From Pseudomonas amygdali (GTDB lineage: Bacteria; Pseudomonadota; Gammaproteobacteria; Pseudomonadales; Pseudomonadaceae): 64,000 nucleotides of DNA. Where the stretch lies: assembly GCF_002699855.1 (NCBI RefSeq), contig NZ_LKBW01000288.1, positions 1-64,000 on the forward strand. The letters are read 5' to 3'. Shown one piece after another: positions 27,570 to 40,648 of the stretch. Position 1 is the stretch's first letter; every line of letters starts with the position of its first letter. The notes beneath the pieces were generated by a model, which was not told the origin of the DNA, did not search any database, and saw only the letters and a program-made list of their open reading frames with translations. The position numbers and the translations under genes are program-made.

Positions 27570-27848
27570 TCAAGCGTGTGCATGTTCAGGTTCATGCTCA
27601 GACGCAGCATGGGTTTCCTTCTCAGGCTCACCTGCTTTATCCAGCAATGGCGCGATATTCACGGCATGCAGCCCTTTTGGCCCCTGAATGATTTCAAAAC
27701 TGCCCGGCTGGCCGGCTTTGAGGGTCTTGTAACCTTCCATCTGGATGGTCGAAAAATGGGCGAACAAGTCGTCATCCGGCTTGCCGTCTTCGATTATGAA
27801 TCCATAACCTTTTGCATTGTTGAACCACTTGACTTTTCCGTTAAGCAT
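27570..27848 (-). CDS. cspD: Cold-shock-domain protein CspD
   Basis: The protein has 92 residues: a cold-shock domain (about 1-65) with RNP1 KGYGFI and RNP2 LFAHFS, then a charged tail rich in Glu, His and Ala. E. coli CspD is a stationary-phase inhibitor of replication that binds single-stranded DNA. The ATG at 27848 (MLNGKVKWF) is 8 bases after GAGGG; an ATG two codons upstream is too close to that site. It is divergent from clpS-clpA, as in many gammaproteobacteria. Confidence 0.92.
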   Translation of the reverse strand: MLNGKVKWFNNAKGYGFIIEDGKPDDDLFAHFSTIQMEGYKTLKAGQPGSFEIIQGPKGLHAVNIAPLLDKAGEPEKETHAASEHEPEHAHA

Positions 27849-28067
27849 CGCCATATCCCTCTGCAAAGGACTCCGTCAGGAGTATCATCCACTTCAATCC
27901 GCCTCCCCAAAAATTTTGGTTGACTGCGCGGACCCTTTTTACCCAATGTGGACTCTATTGTTTGTAACACCGTTTAGCTGATACTCAAGGTCATGTGGCG
28001 GTCTGTTTGAAAAGCGTCCAAACTGCGACTGACAGCTCAATCCGCCCTCAAACGAACATTTCTTTCC

Positions 28068-28430
28068 ATGCATGCATTTAGCAAGATTCGACTAACATTC
28101 AATCAGGACAGTCCGCAGTCGCACGAGGACGACGCGGCAGGCATCGCGGTGCAGGACGCCAAGCCGACCCTGCAGGCGCCACCGATGTACAAGGTGGTTT
28201 TATTCAACGATGACTACACCCCGATGGATTTCGTCGTAGAAGTACTCGAGGTGTTTTTTAACCTGAATCGTGAGCTGGCCACCAAAGTCATGCTGGCCGT
28301 CCATACAGAGGGACGGGCAGTCTGCGGATTGTTTACCCGCGACATCGCCGAGACCAAGGCAATGCAGGTCAATCAATACGCCAGGGAGAGCCAGCATCCG
28401 CTACTCTGTGAGATCGAGAAGGACGGTTAA
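28068..28430 (+). CDS. clpS: ATP-dependent Clp protease adaptor ClpS
   Basis: The 120-residue adaptor hands N-degron substrates to ClpA. The binding pocket motif [18 protein letters not shown] is at about residues 43-60, with a following [20 protein letters not shown]. The N-terminal 35 residues are flexible and Gln/Asp-rich, as in the family. It lies 30 bases upstream of clpA. The substrates it recognises include those made by Bpt and Aat, encoded 3 kb downstream. Confidence 0.96.
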   Translation: MHAFSKIRLTFNQDSPQSHEDDAAGIAVQDAKPTLQAPPMYKVVLFNDDYTPMDFVVEVLEVFFNLNRELATKVMLAVHTEGRAVCGLFTRDIAETKAMQVNQYARESQHPLLCEIEKDG

Positions 28431-28460
28431 ACGCCGACCACTTGGGTATGAGGTGAAGCT

Positions 28461-30734
28461 ATGTTAAACCGTGAGCTCGAAGTCACCCTCAATCTTGCCT
28501 TCAAGGAGGCACGTTCGAAGCGTCATGAGTTCATGACGGTCGAGCACCTCCTGCTGGCTCTATTGGATAATGAGGCTGCAGCCACTGTTCTGCGTGCCTG
28601 CGGTGCAAACCTCGATAAACTCAAGCATGATCTGCAGGAGTTCATCGACTCCACCACTCCGCTGATCCCCGTTCATGACGAGGATCGCGAGACGCAACCG
28701 ACGCTCGGGTTCCAGCGTGTGCTGCAACGGGCAGTTTTCCACGTGCAGAGCTCCGGCAAGCGCGAAGTAACCGGCGCCAACGTGCTGGTTGCAATTTTCA
28801 GTGAGCAGGAAAGCCAGGCCGTGTTTCTGCTCAAGCAGCAGAGCGTGGCCCGGATTGATGTCGTCAACTATATCGCCCACGGTATCTCCAAGGTTCCGGG
28901 GCATGGCGAACACTCTTCTGAAGGTGAACAGGATATGCAGGACGACGAGGGCGGTGAAGCATCTTCCTCAGGCAATCCTCTGGATGCCTATGCCAGCAAT
29001 CTGAACGAATTGGCGCGCCAGGGGCGCATCGATCCGCTGGTCGGTCGCGAAAGCGAAGTCGAGCGCGTAGCTCAGATTCTGGCTCGTCGTCGCAAGAACA
29101 ACCCGTTGCTGGTCGGTGAGGCAGGGGTCGGTAAAACGGCTATTGCCGAAGGCCTGGCCAAGCGTATCGTGGACAATCAGGTCCCTGATTTGCTCGCCAG
29201 CAGCGTTGTCTACTCGCTTGATCTGGGTGCCCTGCTGGCCGGGACCAAATACCGCGGCGATTTCGAGAAGCGTTTCAAAGCGTTGCTCAATGAGCTGCGC
29301 AAGCGTCCTCAGGCGATTCTGTTCATTGACGAGATCCACACCATCATTGGTGCTGGTGCAGCATCAGGCGGGGTGATGGATGCCTCCAACCTGCTAAAAC
29401 CGTTGCTGTCGTCTGGCGAGATTCGTTGCATCGGCTCCACGACCTTTCAGGAGTTTCGCGGGATTTTCGAAAAAGACCGCGCCTTGGCGCGTCGCTTCCA
29501 GAAAGTCGATGTGTCCGAGCCTTCGGTCGAAGACACCATCGGCATCCTTCGTGGCCTGAAAAGCCGTTTCGAGCAGCATCACAGCATCGAGTACAGTGAC
29601 GAAGCGCTGCGCGCCGCAGCTGAGCTTGCGTCGCGTTACATCAATGACCGTCATATGCCCGACAAGGCGATCGATGTTATTGATGAAGCCGGTGCCTACC
29701 AGCGTCTGCAGCCTGTCGAGCAGCGCGTCAAGCGCATTGATGTGCCTCAGGTCGAAGACATCGTCGCCAAGATCGCGCGTATTCCGCCAAAACACGTCAA
29801 CAGTTCGGACAAGGAGCTGCTGCGTAACCTGGAGCGCGATCTGAAGCTCACCGTGTTTGGTCAGGATGCAGCTATTGACTCGTTGTCGACGGCGATCAAG
29901 CTTTCGCGTGCAGGCCTCAAGTCGCCTGACAAGCCGGTCGGTTCGTTCCTGTTCGCAGGCCCTACCGGTGTCGGCAAGACCGAAGCCGCTCGCCAGTTGG
30001 CCAAGGCGTTGGGTGTCGAGCTGATTCGTTTCGACATGTCCGAGTACATGGAGCGGCATACCGTTTCCCGTCTGATCGGCGCGCCTCCGGGCTACGTCGG
30101 TTTCGATCAGGGCGGTCTTTTGACCGAAGCCATCACTCGTCAACCGCATTGCGTGCTGCTGCTCGATGAAATCGAAAAGGCTCACCCGGAAGTCTTCAAC
30201 CTGCTTTTGCAGGTGATGGACCACGGTACGCTGACCGATAACAACGGGCGCAAGGCAGATTTCCGCAACGTGATCGTGATCATGACCACCAATGCCGGGG
30301 CTGAGTCCGCCGCGCGTGCTTCGATCGGTTTCACGCATCAGGACCACTCGTCTGATGCGATGGAAGTGATCAAGAAGAGCTTCACGCCGGAGTTCCGCAA
30401 CCGTCTGGACACCATCATTCAGTTTGGCCGTCTCAGCCACGAAGTCATCAAGAGCGTGGTCGACAAGTTCCTTACCGAGCTTCAGGCCCAGCTGGAAGAC
30501 AAGCGCGTACTGCTCGAAGTGTCCGAGGCGGCGAGAAGCTGGCTGGCGCAGGGTGGTTACGATGCGGCGATGGGTGCCAGACCGATGGCTCGCCTGATTC
30601 AGGACAAGATCAAGCGGCCGCTGGCTGAAGAGATCCTGTTCGGCGAATTGTCAGAGCACGGCGGTGTGGTTCACATCGATATCAAGGATGGCGAGATTAC
30701 CTTCGACTTCGAAACCACAGCAGAAATGGCCTGA
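28461..30734 (+). CDS. clpA: ATP-dependent Clp protease ATP-binding subunit ClpA
   Basis: This 757-residue AAA+ unfoldase works with ClpP and ClpS. An N-terminal Clp_N double repeat (about 1-145) is followed by an acidic linker. The first AAA module has Walker [10 protein letters not shown] and Walker [13 protein letters not shown]. The second has GPTGVGKTE and [14 protein letters not shown]. The ClpP-binding IGF loop is present as SIGFTHQ. The gene ends before a bidirectional terminator shared with infA. Confidence 0.97.
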   Translation: MLNRELEVTLNLAFKEARSKRHEFMTVEHLLLALLDNEAAATVLRACGANLDKLKHDLQEFIDSTTPLIPVHDEDRETQPTLGFQRVLQRAVFHVQSSGKREVTGANVLVAIFSEQESQAVFLLKQQSVARIDVVNYIAHGISKVPGHGEHSSEGEQDMQDDEGGEASSSGNPLDAYASNLNELARQGRIDPLVGRESEVERVAQILARRRKNNPLLVGEAGVGKTAIAEGLAKRIVDNQVPDLLASSVVYSLDLGALLAGTKYRGDFEKRFKALLNELRKRPQAILFIDEIHTIIGAGAASGGVMDASNLLKPLLSSGEIRCIGSTTFQEFRGIFEKDRALARRFQKVDVSEPSVEDTIGILRGLKSRFEQHHSIEYSDEALRAAAELASRYINDRHMPDKAIDVIDEAGAYQRLQPVEQRVKRIDVPQVEDIVAKIARIPPKHVNSSDKELLRNLERDLKLTVFGQDAAIDSLSTAIKLSRAGLKSPDKPVGSFLFAGPTGVGKTEAARQLAKALGVELIRFDMSEYMERHTVSRLIGAPPGYVGFDQGGLLTEAITRQPHCVLLLDEIEKAHPEVFNLLLQVMDHGTLTDNNGRKADFRNVIVIMTTNAGAESAARASIGFTHQDHSSDAMEVIKKSFTPEFRNRLDTIIQFGRLSHEVIKSVVDKFLTELQAQLEDKRVLLEVSEAARSWLAQGGYDAAMGARPMARLIQDKIKRPLAEEILFGELSEHGGVVHIDIKDGEITFDFETTAEMA

Positions 30735-30807
30735 CGCCCAAGCCTCGCTCCGCATCGTGAATGGATGCGGGGCAGGCCGGGGTCTCTGGTTGTATGAAAC
30801 AGGCAAA

Positions 30808-30838
30808 CAAAAACGCCCGGCTTATGCCGGGCGTTTTC
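30808..30838. terminator. Bidirectional terminator between clpA and infA
   Basis: The stem AAAACGCCCGGC / GCCGGGCGTTTT has a TTAT loop, with A- and T-runs on its two sides. It separates two convergent genes. Confidence 0.92.
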
Positions 30839-30850
30839 GTCAATGCCTGT

Positions 30851-31069
30851 TTAACGAGCGCGGTAGGTGATGCGCCCTTTGCTCAGGTCATAGGGCGTCA
30901 GTTCTACACGCACTTTGTCACCGGTCAGAATACGGATGTAATTCTTGCGCATCTTGCCGGAGATATGCGCGGTTACGACGTGCCCGTTTTCCAACTCCAC
31001 GCGGAACATGGTGTTGGGCAGGGTGTCGACGACAGTGCCTTCCATTTCGAAGCTGTCTTCTTTCGACAT
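30851..31069 (-). CDS. infA: Translation initiation factor IF-1
   Basis: This 72-residue OB-fold protein blocks the ribosomal A site during initiation. The sequence ([20 protein letters not shown], then [17 protein letters not shown]) is nearly invariant across gammaproteobacteria. It is monocistronic, about 100 bases downstream of bpt. Confidence 0.98.
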
Positions 31070-31170
31070 GCAGTAAAGCCCTCGGTATACAAATGAGTGT
31101 CCCGGTGCAAGTGGCGCCAGGCAAAAGCGGCGTGCATTGTGCCCGAAAAAACCAGTTTAAGCCAAGGGGT

Positions 31171-31878
31171 TCAATACAGAGTGACCCATCTTTGATTGGT
31201 AAGTAGCTCAATGGGCCGATATTGGGTCTTGTAATTCATTTTTTTGCAGTTTTTGATCCAGTAACCCAGGTACACCGCCTGCAGTTGAAGTCTGGCGGCT
31301 TCGGCGATCTGCCACAAAATCGCGTAACGGCCCAGACTGCGGCGCTCTTCATCAGGTTCGTAGAACGTGTAGACCGCGGAAAGGCCGTTGGGCAAAAGGT
31401 CGGTGACCGCAACTGCCAGCAGTCGTTGGTCGACGCGAAATTCGTAAAAACGCGAAAAGGGCAGGTCGCGAACCAGAAATGTCGAAAACTGTTCACGGCT
31501 GGGTGGAAACATGTCGCCGTCAGCATGCCGTTGCTCTATGTAACGTTGATAAAGATCGAAATATTCCTCGGTGAAGGCCGGTCTGGTGCTTTGCACCTGT
31601 ACATCGGCATTACGTTTCAAAATCCTTTTTTGCTGTCTGTCGGGTACAAACAGGTTCACGGGGATGCGCGCGGGCACGCAAGCGCTGCAGTTCTGGCAGT
31701 GGGGGCGGTAAAGATGATCGCCGCTACGGCGAAAGCCCATGTCCGAGAGGTCGGCGTAGACCTGCACATCCATTGGCTGGCTGGGGTCCAGAAACAGGGT
31801 AGTCGCCTGCTCTTCAGGCAGGTAACTGCAGGTGTGCGGTTGAGTGGCATAAAACTTCAGCCTCGCCAGCTCTGTCAT
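31171..31878 (-). CDS. bpt: Aspartate/glutamate leucyltransferase (Bpt)
   Basis: This 235-residue enzyme transfers leucine from Leu-tRNA to proteins beginning with Asp or Glu, creating N-degrons for ClpS/ClpA. Conserved elements are [35 protein letters not shown] (the metal/thiol cluster region) and [15 protein letters not shown] near the C-terminus. It was formerly annotated as arginyltransferase Ate. It follows aat by about 50 bases and is probably co-transcribed with it. Confidence 0.94.
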   Translation of the reverse strand: MTELARLKFYATQPHTCSYLPEEQATTLFLDPSQPMDVQVYADLSDMGFRRSGDHLYRPHCQNCSACVPARIPVNLFVPDRQQKRILKRNADVQVQSTRPAFTEEYFDLYQRYIEQRHADGDMFPPSREQFSTFLVRDLPFSRFYEFRVDQRLLAVAVTDLLPNGLSAVYTFYEPDEERRSLGRYAILWQIAEAARLQLQAVYLGYWIKNCKKMNYKTQYRPIELLTNQRWVTLY

Positions 31879-31926
31879 GGTCGTTGCCTAATGGTAAATC
31901 CTTACCTGTGAGTGTATGCCAGCCTG

Positions 31927-32616
31927 TCAAACTCGCCTAGATGACCAGTCGGCACCGCTTGGCTGATCAAGATGCCGGGACAGATAGTCGGCAAAAGTCT
32001 GCCGAGGAATCGAGCGTGCGCCGAAACTGTGAAGGTGTTGGGTCGGCATCTGGCAATCGATCAATACAAAACCCCAGTCGGTCAGGTGCTGCACCAGCGT
32101 GGCGAATCCGACTTTGGAGGCGTTGTCTGCACGGCTGAACATGGACTCACCGAAGAACAGCTGGCCCATTGCCAGGCCATACAGCCCGCCGACCAGTTCA
32201 TTCTGATCCCAGACCTCGACGCTGTGCGCATGGCCGCGTCGGTGCAACTCAAGATAGGCATCCTGCATCGAGCCGGTGATCCAGGTTTCATTGGCGTAAC
32301 TTCTCGGCGCAGCGCAGGCCTTGATCACGCTCGCAAAATCCCGGTCGAAGGTCACGTGGTAGCGAGACTGGCGCAACATTTTGCCGAGGCTGCGAGAAAC
32401 ATGCAGTTCTTCGGGAAGCAGTACGGTACGCGGATCGGGAGACCACCAGAGAATCGGCTGGCCGTCCTGAAACCACGGAAAGCAGCCGTGCCGGTAGGCA
32501 TTGATCAGGCGATCGGCTGACAGGTCTCCACCGGCGGCAAGTAATCCGTTGGGCTCGCGGAGGGCTTTCTCCAGTGGCGGGAAATCCAGGCTATTGCGGT
32601 TCAACCAGGTCAGCAT
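31927..32616 (-). CDS. aat: Leucyl/phenylalanyl-tRNA--protein transferase
   Basis: The 229-residue enzyme adds Leu or Phe to N-terminal Lys or Arg, making ClpS substrates. The family core is visible: [20 protein letters not shown], then [20 protein letters not shown] and [18 protein letters not shown]. The start is the ATG at 32616 ([19 protein letters not shown]); an upstream in-frame extension has no family support. Together with bpt, clpS and clpA it completes a local N-end-rule set. Confidence 0.95.
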   Translation of the reverse strand: MLTWLNRNSLDFPPLEKALREPNGLLAAGGDLSADRLINAYRHGCFPWFQDGQPILWWSPDPRTVLLPEELHVSRSLGKMLRQSRYHVTFDRDFASVIKACAAPRSYANETWITGSMQDAYLELHRRGHAHSVEVWDQNELVGGLYGLAMGQLFFGESMFSRADNASKVGFATLVQHLTDWGFVLIDCQMPTQHLHSFGARSIPRQTFADYLSRHLDQPSGADWSSRRV

Positions 32617-33084
32617 GGCATCACAACTTTGCGGAAGGGGAGGGCGCACCCGCCTGTCAGTGCAACTCTGTGCGGCAGGCGTGGTCACAAGCGGTTGTCA
32701 TTATGGCGCGTACCTGGCACATACGGTAGGGCAAGAGCGCGGCGATGATGGTGCAGCCCTTGAAGTTGTGGGCGGTTGATAGAAACACGTCATAAGCCTT
32801 TGTCACAAAACGGAATGCATGCTCAAATTGAACATCATCAGCGAACATGAAAGCATGTCCCGCATTGCGGAACTGTCTGAAGTCGGTCTGACGCGTTTTC
32901 GTACAGACCCCAGCGCCTGTAAAGCCGTACAATGCCCGCTTTGGGCGTTATCATTCAAACGTCTGCCGAACGGGCTTCCCGATGTCTGCTATCCCTGTTC
33001 ATGCGGGAGCATTCAGCGCCGTCCGACAGCCGTTTCTGGTCAATCAACGAGATGTTCGCGCTACAGCGCAGGAATTAAAGCGTT
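32617..33084. other. Intergenic region between aat and ftsK, no gene seen
   Basis: These 468 bases separate divergent aat and ftsK and must contain both promoters. Short open frames on both strands show no family resemblance. In P. aeruginosa, trxB lies between these genes (from memory); no TrxB sequence is recognisable here. Confidence 0.5.
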
Positions 33085-35490
33085 TTGAAGAAATCCACCC
33101 CAGCACCCAGCGCTGTTCCGCTTTGGCGGCAGCAATTGCACTACCGGCTCAAGGAAGGGGCCCTGATCGCCTTTGGCGCCCTGTGCCTGTACCTGATAAT
33201 GGCATTGTTGACCTACGATCAGAGTGATCCCGGCTGGAGCCACACCAGCAGTAACGCCGCGCAGGTGCAGAACGCTGCGGGGCGCGCAGGTGCCTTCTGT
33301 GCCGATATCCTGTTCATGATCCTGGGCTATTTCGCCTATATCTTCCCACTGCTGCTGGCAATCAAGGCCTGGCAGGTGTTTCGTCATCGTCACGAACCCT
33401 GGCAGTGGAGCGGCTGGCTCTTCTCCTGGCGTCTGATCGGGCTGGTATTCCTGATACTGGCGGGCGCGGCGCTGGCGCACATTCATTTTCACTTTTCGGC
33501 AGGCTTTCCGGGCTCTGCTGGCGGCGTGCTGGGCGAAGTGCTGGGCGATCTGGCCAAGAAAGCCCTGAACATCCAGGGCAGCACTTTGCTGTTCATCGCC
33601 CTGTTTCTATTCGGTCTGACAGTATTTACCGATCTGTCATGGTTCAAGGTCATGGACGTCACCGGCAAGATCACCCTTGACCTGTTCGAATTGTTCCAGG
33701 GGGCGGCGAACCGCTGGTGGACCGCCCGTGCCGAGCGCAAGCAGATGGTCGCGCAGTTGCGTGAAGTCGACATGCGCGCCAACGATGTGGTCGCCCCCGT
33801 TGCACCTGACCGTCGCGAGCAGGCCAAGGCCAAAGAGCGCCTGATGGAGCGCGAAGTGTCGCTGAGCAAACACATGACCGAGCGTGAAAAGCACGTGCCT
33901 GCGGTTATTGCGCCAGCCCCTTCAAAGCCTGCAGAACCGAGCAAGCGGGTCATGAAGGAAAAACAGGCCCCGCTGTTCGTTGACAGCGCAGTCGAAGGCA
34001 CCTTGCCGCCCATCTCCATCCTTGATCCGGCAGAAAAGAAGCAGCTCAACTACTCGCCAGAGTCCCTGGCGGCGGTCGGTCATCTGCTGGAAATCAAGCT
34101 CAAGGAATTTGGTGTCGAGGTCTCGGTTGACTCCATCCATCCCGGCCCGGTCATTACCCGTTACGAGATTCAGCCGGCCGCTGGCGTCAAGGTCAGTCGC
34201 ATTGCCAACCTCGCCAAGGACCTTGCCCGCTCACTGGCGGTCACCAGCGTGCGCGTGGTCGAGGTGATCCCGGGCAAGACCACCGTCGGTATCGAGATCC
34301 CCAACGAAGACCGCCAGATCGTGCGCTTCTCCGAGGTGCTGTCGACCCCTGAATACGATAATGCCAAGTCGCCGGTCACCCTGGCGCTGGGCCACGACAT
34401 CGGCGGCAAGCCGGTGATTACCGACCTGGCCAAGATGCCCCACTTGCTGGTGGCCGGTACGACCGGTTCCGGTAAGTCGGTTGGTGTGAACGCCATGATC
34501 CTGTCGATCCTGTTCAAGTCCGGCCCGGAAGACGCCAAGCTGATCATGATCGATCCGAAGATGCTTGAGCTGTCCATCTACGAAGGCATTCCGCACCTCT
34601 TGTGTCCGGTCGTTACCGACATGAAGGACGCTGCCAACGCCTTGCGCTGGAGCGTTGCCGAGATGGAACGCCGTTACAAGCTGATGGCGAAAATGGGTGT
34701 GCGTAACCTTTCGGGCTTCAACCAGAAGGTCAAGGATGCGCAGGATGCCGGGGAGCCACTTGCCGATCCGCTGTACAAGCGGGAAAGCATTCATGACGAA
34801 GCGCCGTTGCTGAGCAAGCTGCCGACCATCGTGGTAGTGGTGGATGAATTCGCCGACATGATGATGATCGTCGGCAAGAAGGTCGAAGAGCTGATCGCCC
34901 GCATCGCCCAGAAGGCTCGTGCGGCAGGTATCCACCTGATCCTCGCGACACAGCGTCCTTCGGTGGATGTGATTACCGGTCTGATCAAGGCCAACATCCC
35001 GACGCGCATGGCGTTTCAGGTGTCGAGCAAGATCGATTCCCGGACCATCATCGATCAGGGCGGTGCCGAACAACTGTTGGGCCATGGCGACATGCTATAC
35101 ATGCCGCCGGGCACCAGCCTGCCGATTCGCGTGCACGGCGCGTTTGTTTCCGACGAGGAAGTGCATCGCGTGGTAGAAGCCTGGAAACTGCGTGGTTCGC
35201 CTGACTACAACGACGATATTCTCGCCGGTGTGGAAGAGCCCGGCAGCGGCTTTGATGGCGGTGGCGGCGAAGGCAGTGAAGACAGCGAAAGCGACGCGCT
35301 TTACGATGAGGCGGTCAAGTTTGTACTCGAAAGCCGCCGCGCATCGATTTCTGCCGTGCAGCGCAAGCTGAAGATCGGCTACAACCGCGCAGCGCGCATG
35401 ATCGAAGCAATGGAAATGGCTGGCGTCGTGACCTCCATGAATACCAACGGATCGCGTGAAGTTCTGGCTCCAGGACCGGTGCGCGACTGA
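33085..35490 (+). CDS. ftsK: DNA translocase FtsK
   Basis: This 801-residue membrane-anchored translocase clears and resolves chromosome termini at the division septum. Four transmembrane helices lie in residues about 25-180. A short charged linker (about 200-310) follows, then the motor with Walker [12 protein letters not shown] and Walker [15 protein letters not shown]. The C-terminal winged-helix gamma domain binds KOPS sites ([20 protein letters not shown]). The start codon appears to be TTG at 33085 ([11 protein letters not shown]), with AGGAATTAA upstream; no ATG fits the family N-terminus. lolA follows. Confidence 0.95.
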   Translation: MKKSTPAPSAVPLWRQQLHYRLKEGALIAFGALCLYLIMALLTYDQSDPGWSHTSSNAAQVQNAAGRAGAFCADILFMILGYFAYIFPLLLAIKAWQVFRHRHEPWQWSGWLFSWRLIGLVFLILAGAALAHIHFHFSAGFPGSAGGVLGEVLGDLAKKALNIQGSTLLFIALFLFGLTVFTDLSWFKVMDVTGKITLDLFELFQGAANRWWTARAERKQMVAQLREVDMRANDVVAPVAPDRREQAKAKERLMEREVSLSKHMTEREKHVPAVIAPAPSKPAEPSKRVMKEKQAPLFVDSAVEGTLPPISILDPAEKKQLNYSPESLAAVGHLLEIKLKEFGVEVSVDSIHPGPVITRYEIQPAAGVKVSRIANLAKDLARSLAVTSVRVVEVIPGKTTVGIEIPNEDRQIVRFSEVLSTPEYDNAKSPVTLALGHDIGGKPVITDLAKMPHLLVAGTTGSGKSVGVNAMILSILFKSGPEDAKLIMIDPKMLELSIYEGIPHLLCPVVTDMKDAANALRWSVAEMERRYKLMAKMGVRNLSGFNQKVKDAQDAGEPLADPLYKRESIHDEAPLLSKLPTIVVVVDEFADMMMIVGKKVEELIARIAQKARAAGIHLILATQRPSVDVITGLIKANIPTRMAFQVSSKIDSRTIIDQGGAEQLLGHGDMLYMPPGTSLPIRVHGAFVSDEEVHRVVEAWKLRGSPDYNDDILAGVEEPGSGFDGGGGEGSEDSESDALYDEAVKFVLESRRASISAVQRKLKIGYNRAARMIEAMEMAGVVTSMNTNGSREVLAPGPVRD

Positions 35491-35566
35491 TTTTTATCAC
35501 CCCGAACTGCGGCGGCAGCGTGCAAGTCACGCTGCCGCATCATCATCGACTTCAAAGAGGAATCCC

Positions 35567-36190
35567 ATGCGTCTTATCCGCATGCTGTTGGCCACCGCAC
35601 TGACCTTCTCCGTGATGGCCGCCCATGCCGACAGCAAGGACGTGGCACGCCTGACCCAGTTGCTGGAGAAATCCCAGACCCTGACCGCACGCTTCTCGCA
35701 ATTGACGCTGGACGGTGGCGGCACGCAATTGCAAGAGACTACCGGCGAAATGACGTTGCAGCGTCCAGGCCTGTTCAACTGGCACACCGATGCGCCACAG
35801 GAGCAGTTGATGGTTTCCGACGGCAAGAAAGTGTCGTTGTGGGACCCTGATCTGGAGCAGGTCACCATCAAGAAGCTCGATCAGCGCCTGACCCAGACCC
35901 CAGCCTTGCTGCTGTCCGGTGACGTGTCGAAGATCAGCGAAAGCTTCGATATCACGGCGAAAGAGGCGGGTGGTGTGATCGACTTCGTGCTCAAGCCCAA
36001 GACCAAGGACACCCTGTTCGACAGTCTGCGTTTGTCATTTCGTAACGGCATCATCAACGACATGCAACTGATCGACAGCGTGGGTCAGCGCACCAATATC
36101 CTGTTCGCCGGCGTCAAGGCCAACGAGCCTGTTGCGGCCAGCAAGTTTCAGTTCCAGATTCCCAAGGGTGCTGATGTCATTCAAGAGTAA
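35567..36190 (+). CDS. lolA: Outer-membrane lipoprotein carrier protein LolA
   Basis: The 207-residue periplasmic chaperone ferries lipoproteins from LolCDE to LolB. The signal peptide is residues 1-21 ([20 protein letters not shown], then A), preceded by AAAGAGGAA as ribosome-binding site. Family stretches are [36 protein letters not shown] and [20 protein letters not shown]. It lies between ftsK and rarA, the order found in E. coli and P. aeruginosa. Confidence 0.96.
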   Translation: MRLIRMLLATALTFSVMAAHADSKDVARLTQLLEKSQTLTARFSQLTLDGGGTQLQETTGEMTLQRPGLFNWHTDAPQEQLMVSDGKKVSLWDPDLEQVTIKKLDQRLTQTPALLLSGDVSKISESFDITAKEAGGVIDFVLKPKTKDTLFDSLRLSFRNGIINDMQLIDSVGQRTNILFAGVKANEPVAASKFQFQIPKGADVIQE

Positions 36191-36208
36191 AAGGGTTAAT
36201 TCCTGATC

Positions 36209-37530
36209 ATGGATCTGTTCAGCCGCGAACCGATAGCTCAGCCTCTGGCTGCACGTTTGCGTGCTACCAATCTGGATGAATACGTCGGTCAGGAGCACGT
36301 GCTTGCCCACGGCAAGCCTCTGCGTGAGGCGCTGGAGCAGGGTGCGCTGCATTCGATGATTTTCTGGGGCCCGCCCGGTGTGGGCAAGACTACCCTGGCG
36401 AGGCTGCTGGCCAAGGTGTCGGACGCGCATTTCGAGACTGTTTCCGCCGTGCTGGCGGGGGTCAAGGAAATTCGTCAGGCAGTGGAAGTCGCCAAACAGC
36501 AGGCCGGGCAATATGGCAAACGCACGATTCTGTTCGTCGACGAAGTGCACCGCTTCAACAAGTCGCAACAGGATGCGTTCCTGCCTTATGTCGAGGATGG
36601 CACGCTGATTTTTATCGGCGCTACTACCGAAAATCCTTCGTTCGAACTCAATAATGCCTTGTTGTCCCGTGCCCGTGTCTATGTGCTCAAAAGCCTGGAC
36701 GAGGCGGCGCTGCGCAAGCTGGTCCATCGTGCTCTGACCGAGGAGCGCGGGTTGGGCAAGCGCCAACTGACCCTGAGCGATGAAGGCTTCACGATGCTCA
36801 TGGCCGCCGCTGATGGCGATGGTCGGCGCATGCTCAATCTTCTGGAAAACGCGTCCGATCTTGCCGAAGACGGCAGCGAGATCGACGTCGAGCTGCTGCA
36901 GAGCCTGCTGGGTGACAGCCTACGTCGCTTCGACAAGGGCGGCGAGGCGTTCTATGACCAGATATCGGCCTTGCACAAGTCAATACGTGGTTCTGATCCC
37001 GACGCAGCCCTGTACTGGTTTGCCCGGATGATCGACGGCGGCTGCGATCCGCTGTATCTGGCGCGTCGCGTGGTGCGCATGGCCAGTGAAGATATCGGCA
37101 ATGCAGATCCGCGCGCCTTGCCGCTGTGCATGTCGGCCTGGGACGTGCAGGAGCGTCTGGGCAGCCCCGAGGGCGAACTGGCAGTAGCGCAGGCCATCGT
37201 CTATCTGGCCTGTGCGCCAAAAAGCAACGCGGTCTACATGGCCTTCAAGGCTGCAATGCGCGAAGCCGGCGAGCATGGTTCGCTGGAGGTTCCGCTGCAT
37301 TTGCGCAATGCGCCGACCAAGCTGATGAAGCAGCTCGGTTATGGCGAAGAATACCGATACGCCCATGACGAGCCTGAAGCCTATGCGGCAGGTGAGGACT
37401 ACTTTCCGGACGAGCTGGAACCACGGCAGTATTACCAGCCTGTGCCACGCGGTCTGGAACTCAAGATCGGTGAGAAGCTCAGGCATCTGAGCGCATTGGA
37501 CGATGCCAGTCCCCGCCAGCGGAGAAAGTG

Positions 37531-37531
<1 letters not shown>
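36209..37531 (+). CDS. rarA: Replication-associated recombination protein A (RarA/MgsA)
   Basis: The 440-residue AAA+ ATPase belongs to the clamp-loader-like WRNIP1/Mgs1 family and acts at stalled replication forks. Walker A is [12 protein letters not shown] (about 57-68) and Walker B/sensor is [17 protein letters not shown]. The C-terminal tetramerisation domain includes [20 protein letters not shown]. It overlaps crcB by one base. Confidence 0.96.
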
Positions 37532-39202
<1,671 letters not shown>

Positions 39203-40597
39203 ATGGAATTTCTGCCGCTGTTCCATAACCTGCGTGGCAGCCGGGTGCTGGTGGTCGGCGGTGGTGAAATTGCCCTGCGCAAATCACGCCTGATTGCCGA
39301 CGCTGGCGCAGTGCTGCGCGTGGTTGCGCCAGAAATCGAGGCCCAACTGAGCGAGCTGGTCGTCCAGAGCGGCGGTGAGATGATCCTGCGTGGCTACAGC
39401 GAAGGCGATCTTGATGGTTGTGTGCTGATTATCGCCGCGACGGATGACGAGCCGCTCAATGCCCAGGTTTCCCTTGACGCCCGGCTGCGCTGCGTTCCGG
39501 TCAATGTGGTGGATGCCCCGGCGTTGTGTACGGTTATCTTTCCGGCGATTGTCGACCGCTCGCCATTGGTGATCGCTGTGTCCAGTGGCGGCGATGCGCC
39601 AGTGCTGGCACGTCTGATCCGTGCCAAGCTGGAAACCTGGATTCCCTCCACCTATGGGCAGCTCGCCGGGCTGGCTGCGCGCTTTCGCAATCAGGTCAAA
39701 GGTCTGTTTCCGAATGTGCAGCAACGCCGAGCGTTCTGGGAAGATGTTTTTCAGGGTGCCATTGCCGACCGCCAGTTGGCCGGGCAGGGGGCCGAGGCCC
39801 AGCGTCTGCTGATCTCCAAGATCGCTGGCGAGCCGCCGCCGGAGACCGGCGAGGTGTATCTGGTCGGTGCTGGCCCCGGTGATCCTGACTTGCTGACTTT
39901 CCGGGCCTTGCGCCTGATGCAGCAAGCGGATGTGGTGCTGTATGACCGCCTTGTCGCGCCTACGATTCTGGACCTGTGCCGTCGCGATGCCGAGCGTGTC
40001 TATGTCGGTAAACGCCGTGCAGAGCACGCTGTTCCGCAGGAACAGATCAACCAGCAACTGGTTGCACTGGCCAAGCAAGGCAAGCGAGTGGTGCGCCTCA
40101 AAGGCGGCGATCCGTTTATCTTCGGCCGTGGCGGTGAGGAAATCGAAGAGCTGGCTGCGCATGGCATTCCGTTTCAGGTGGTTCCGGGTATTACCGCCGC
40201 CAGTGGTTGTGCGGCGTATGCCGGTATACCTCTGACGCACCGTGATCACGCACAGTCTGTGCGTTTCATTACCGGTCACTTGAAAAACGGCACCACAGAC
40301 CTGCCCTGGTCCGACCTGGTTGCGCCTGCTCAGACGCTAGTGTTTTACATGGGGCTGATCGGTTTGCCGGTCATCTGTGAAGAACTGATCAGGCATGGTC
40401 GCTCTGCCGACACGCCTGCTGCGCTGGTTCAACAGGGCACGACGGTCAATCAGCGCGTATTTACCGGCACTCTGGCCAATCTGCCGCAACTTGTCGCCGA
40501 GCATGAGGTGCATGCGCCGACGCTGGTGATCATCGGCGAAGTGGTCAAGTTGCGTGAAAAGCTGGCGTGGTTCGAAGGGGCTCAGGCGACTGTCTGA
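39203..40597 (+). CDS. cysG: Siroheme synthase (multifunctional CysG)
   Basis: This 464-residue fusion has two parts. An N-terminal Rossmann module ([20 protein letters not shown]) oxidises precorrin-2 and inserts iron. A C-terminal SAM uroporphyrinogen III methyltransferase module begins at about residue 216 ([20 protein letters not shown], with [18 protein letters not shown]). Siroheme is the cofactor of sulfite and nitrite reductases. A terminator follows 9-10 bases after the stop. Confidence 0.97.
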   Translation: MEFLPLFHNLRGSRVLVVGGGEIALRKSRLIADAGAVLRVVAPEIEAQLSELVVQSGGEMILRGYSEGDLDGCVLIIAATDDEPLNAQVSLDARLRCVPVNVVDAPALCTVIFPAIVDRSPLVIAVSSGGDAPVLARLIRAKLETWIPSTYGQLAGLAARFRNQVKGLFPNVQQRRAFWEDVFQGAIADRQLAGQGAEAQRLLISKIAGEPPPETGEVYLVGAGPGDPDLLTFRALRLMQQADVVLYDRLVAPTILDLCRRDAERVYVGKRRAEHAVPQEQINQQLVALAKQGKRVVRLKGGDPFIFGRGGEEIEELAAHGIPFQVVPGITAASGCAAYAGIPLTHRDHAQSVRFITGHLKNGTTDLPWSDLVAPAQTLVFYMGLIGLPVICEELIRHGRSADTPAALVQQGTTVNQRVFTGTLANLPQLVAEHEVHAPTLVIIGEVVKLREKLAWFEGAQATV

Positions 40598-40605
40598 AGT
40601 CGATG

Positions 40606-40639
40606 GCGGATAGCCCGTTCGGGCTATCCATCCTTTTTT
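40606..40639 (+). terminator. Intrinsic terminator after cysG
   Basis: The stem GGATAGCCC / GGGCTATCC with a GTTC loop is followed by ATCC and six T on the plus strand. It ends the run from serS to cysG. Confidence 0.9.
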
Positions 40640-40648
40640 GCCAATCTG

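Noticed and set aside
32657..33088. Short open frames in the aat-ftsK gap
   Set aside because: They are on both strands, overlap each other and show no family features; the gap must hold divergent promoters.
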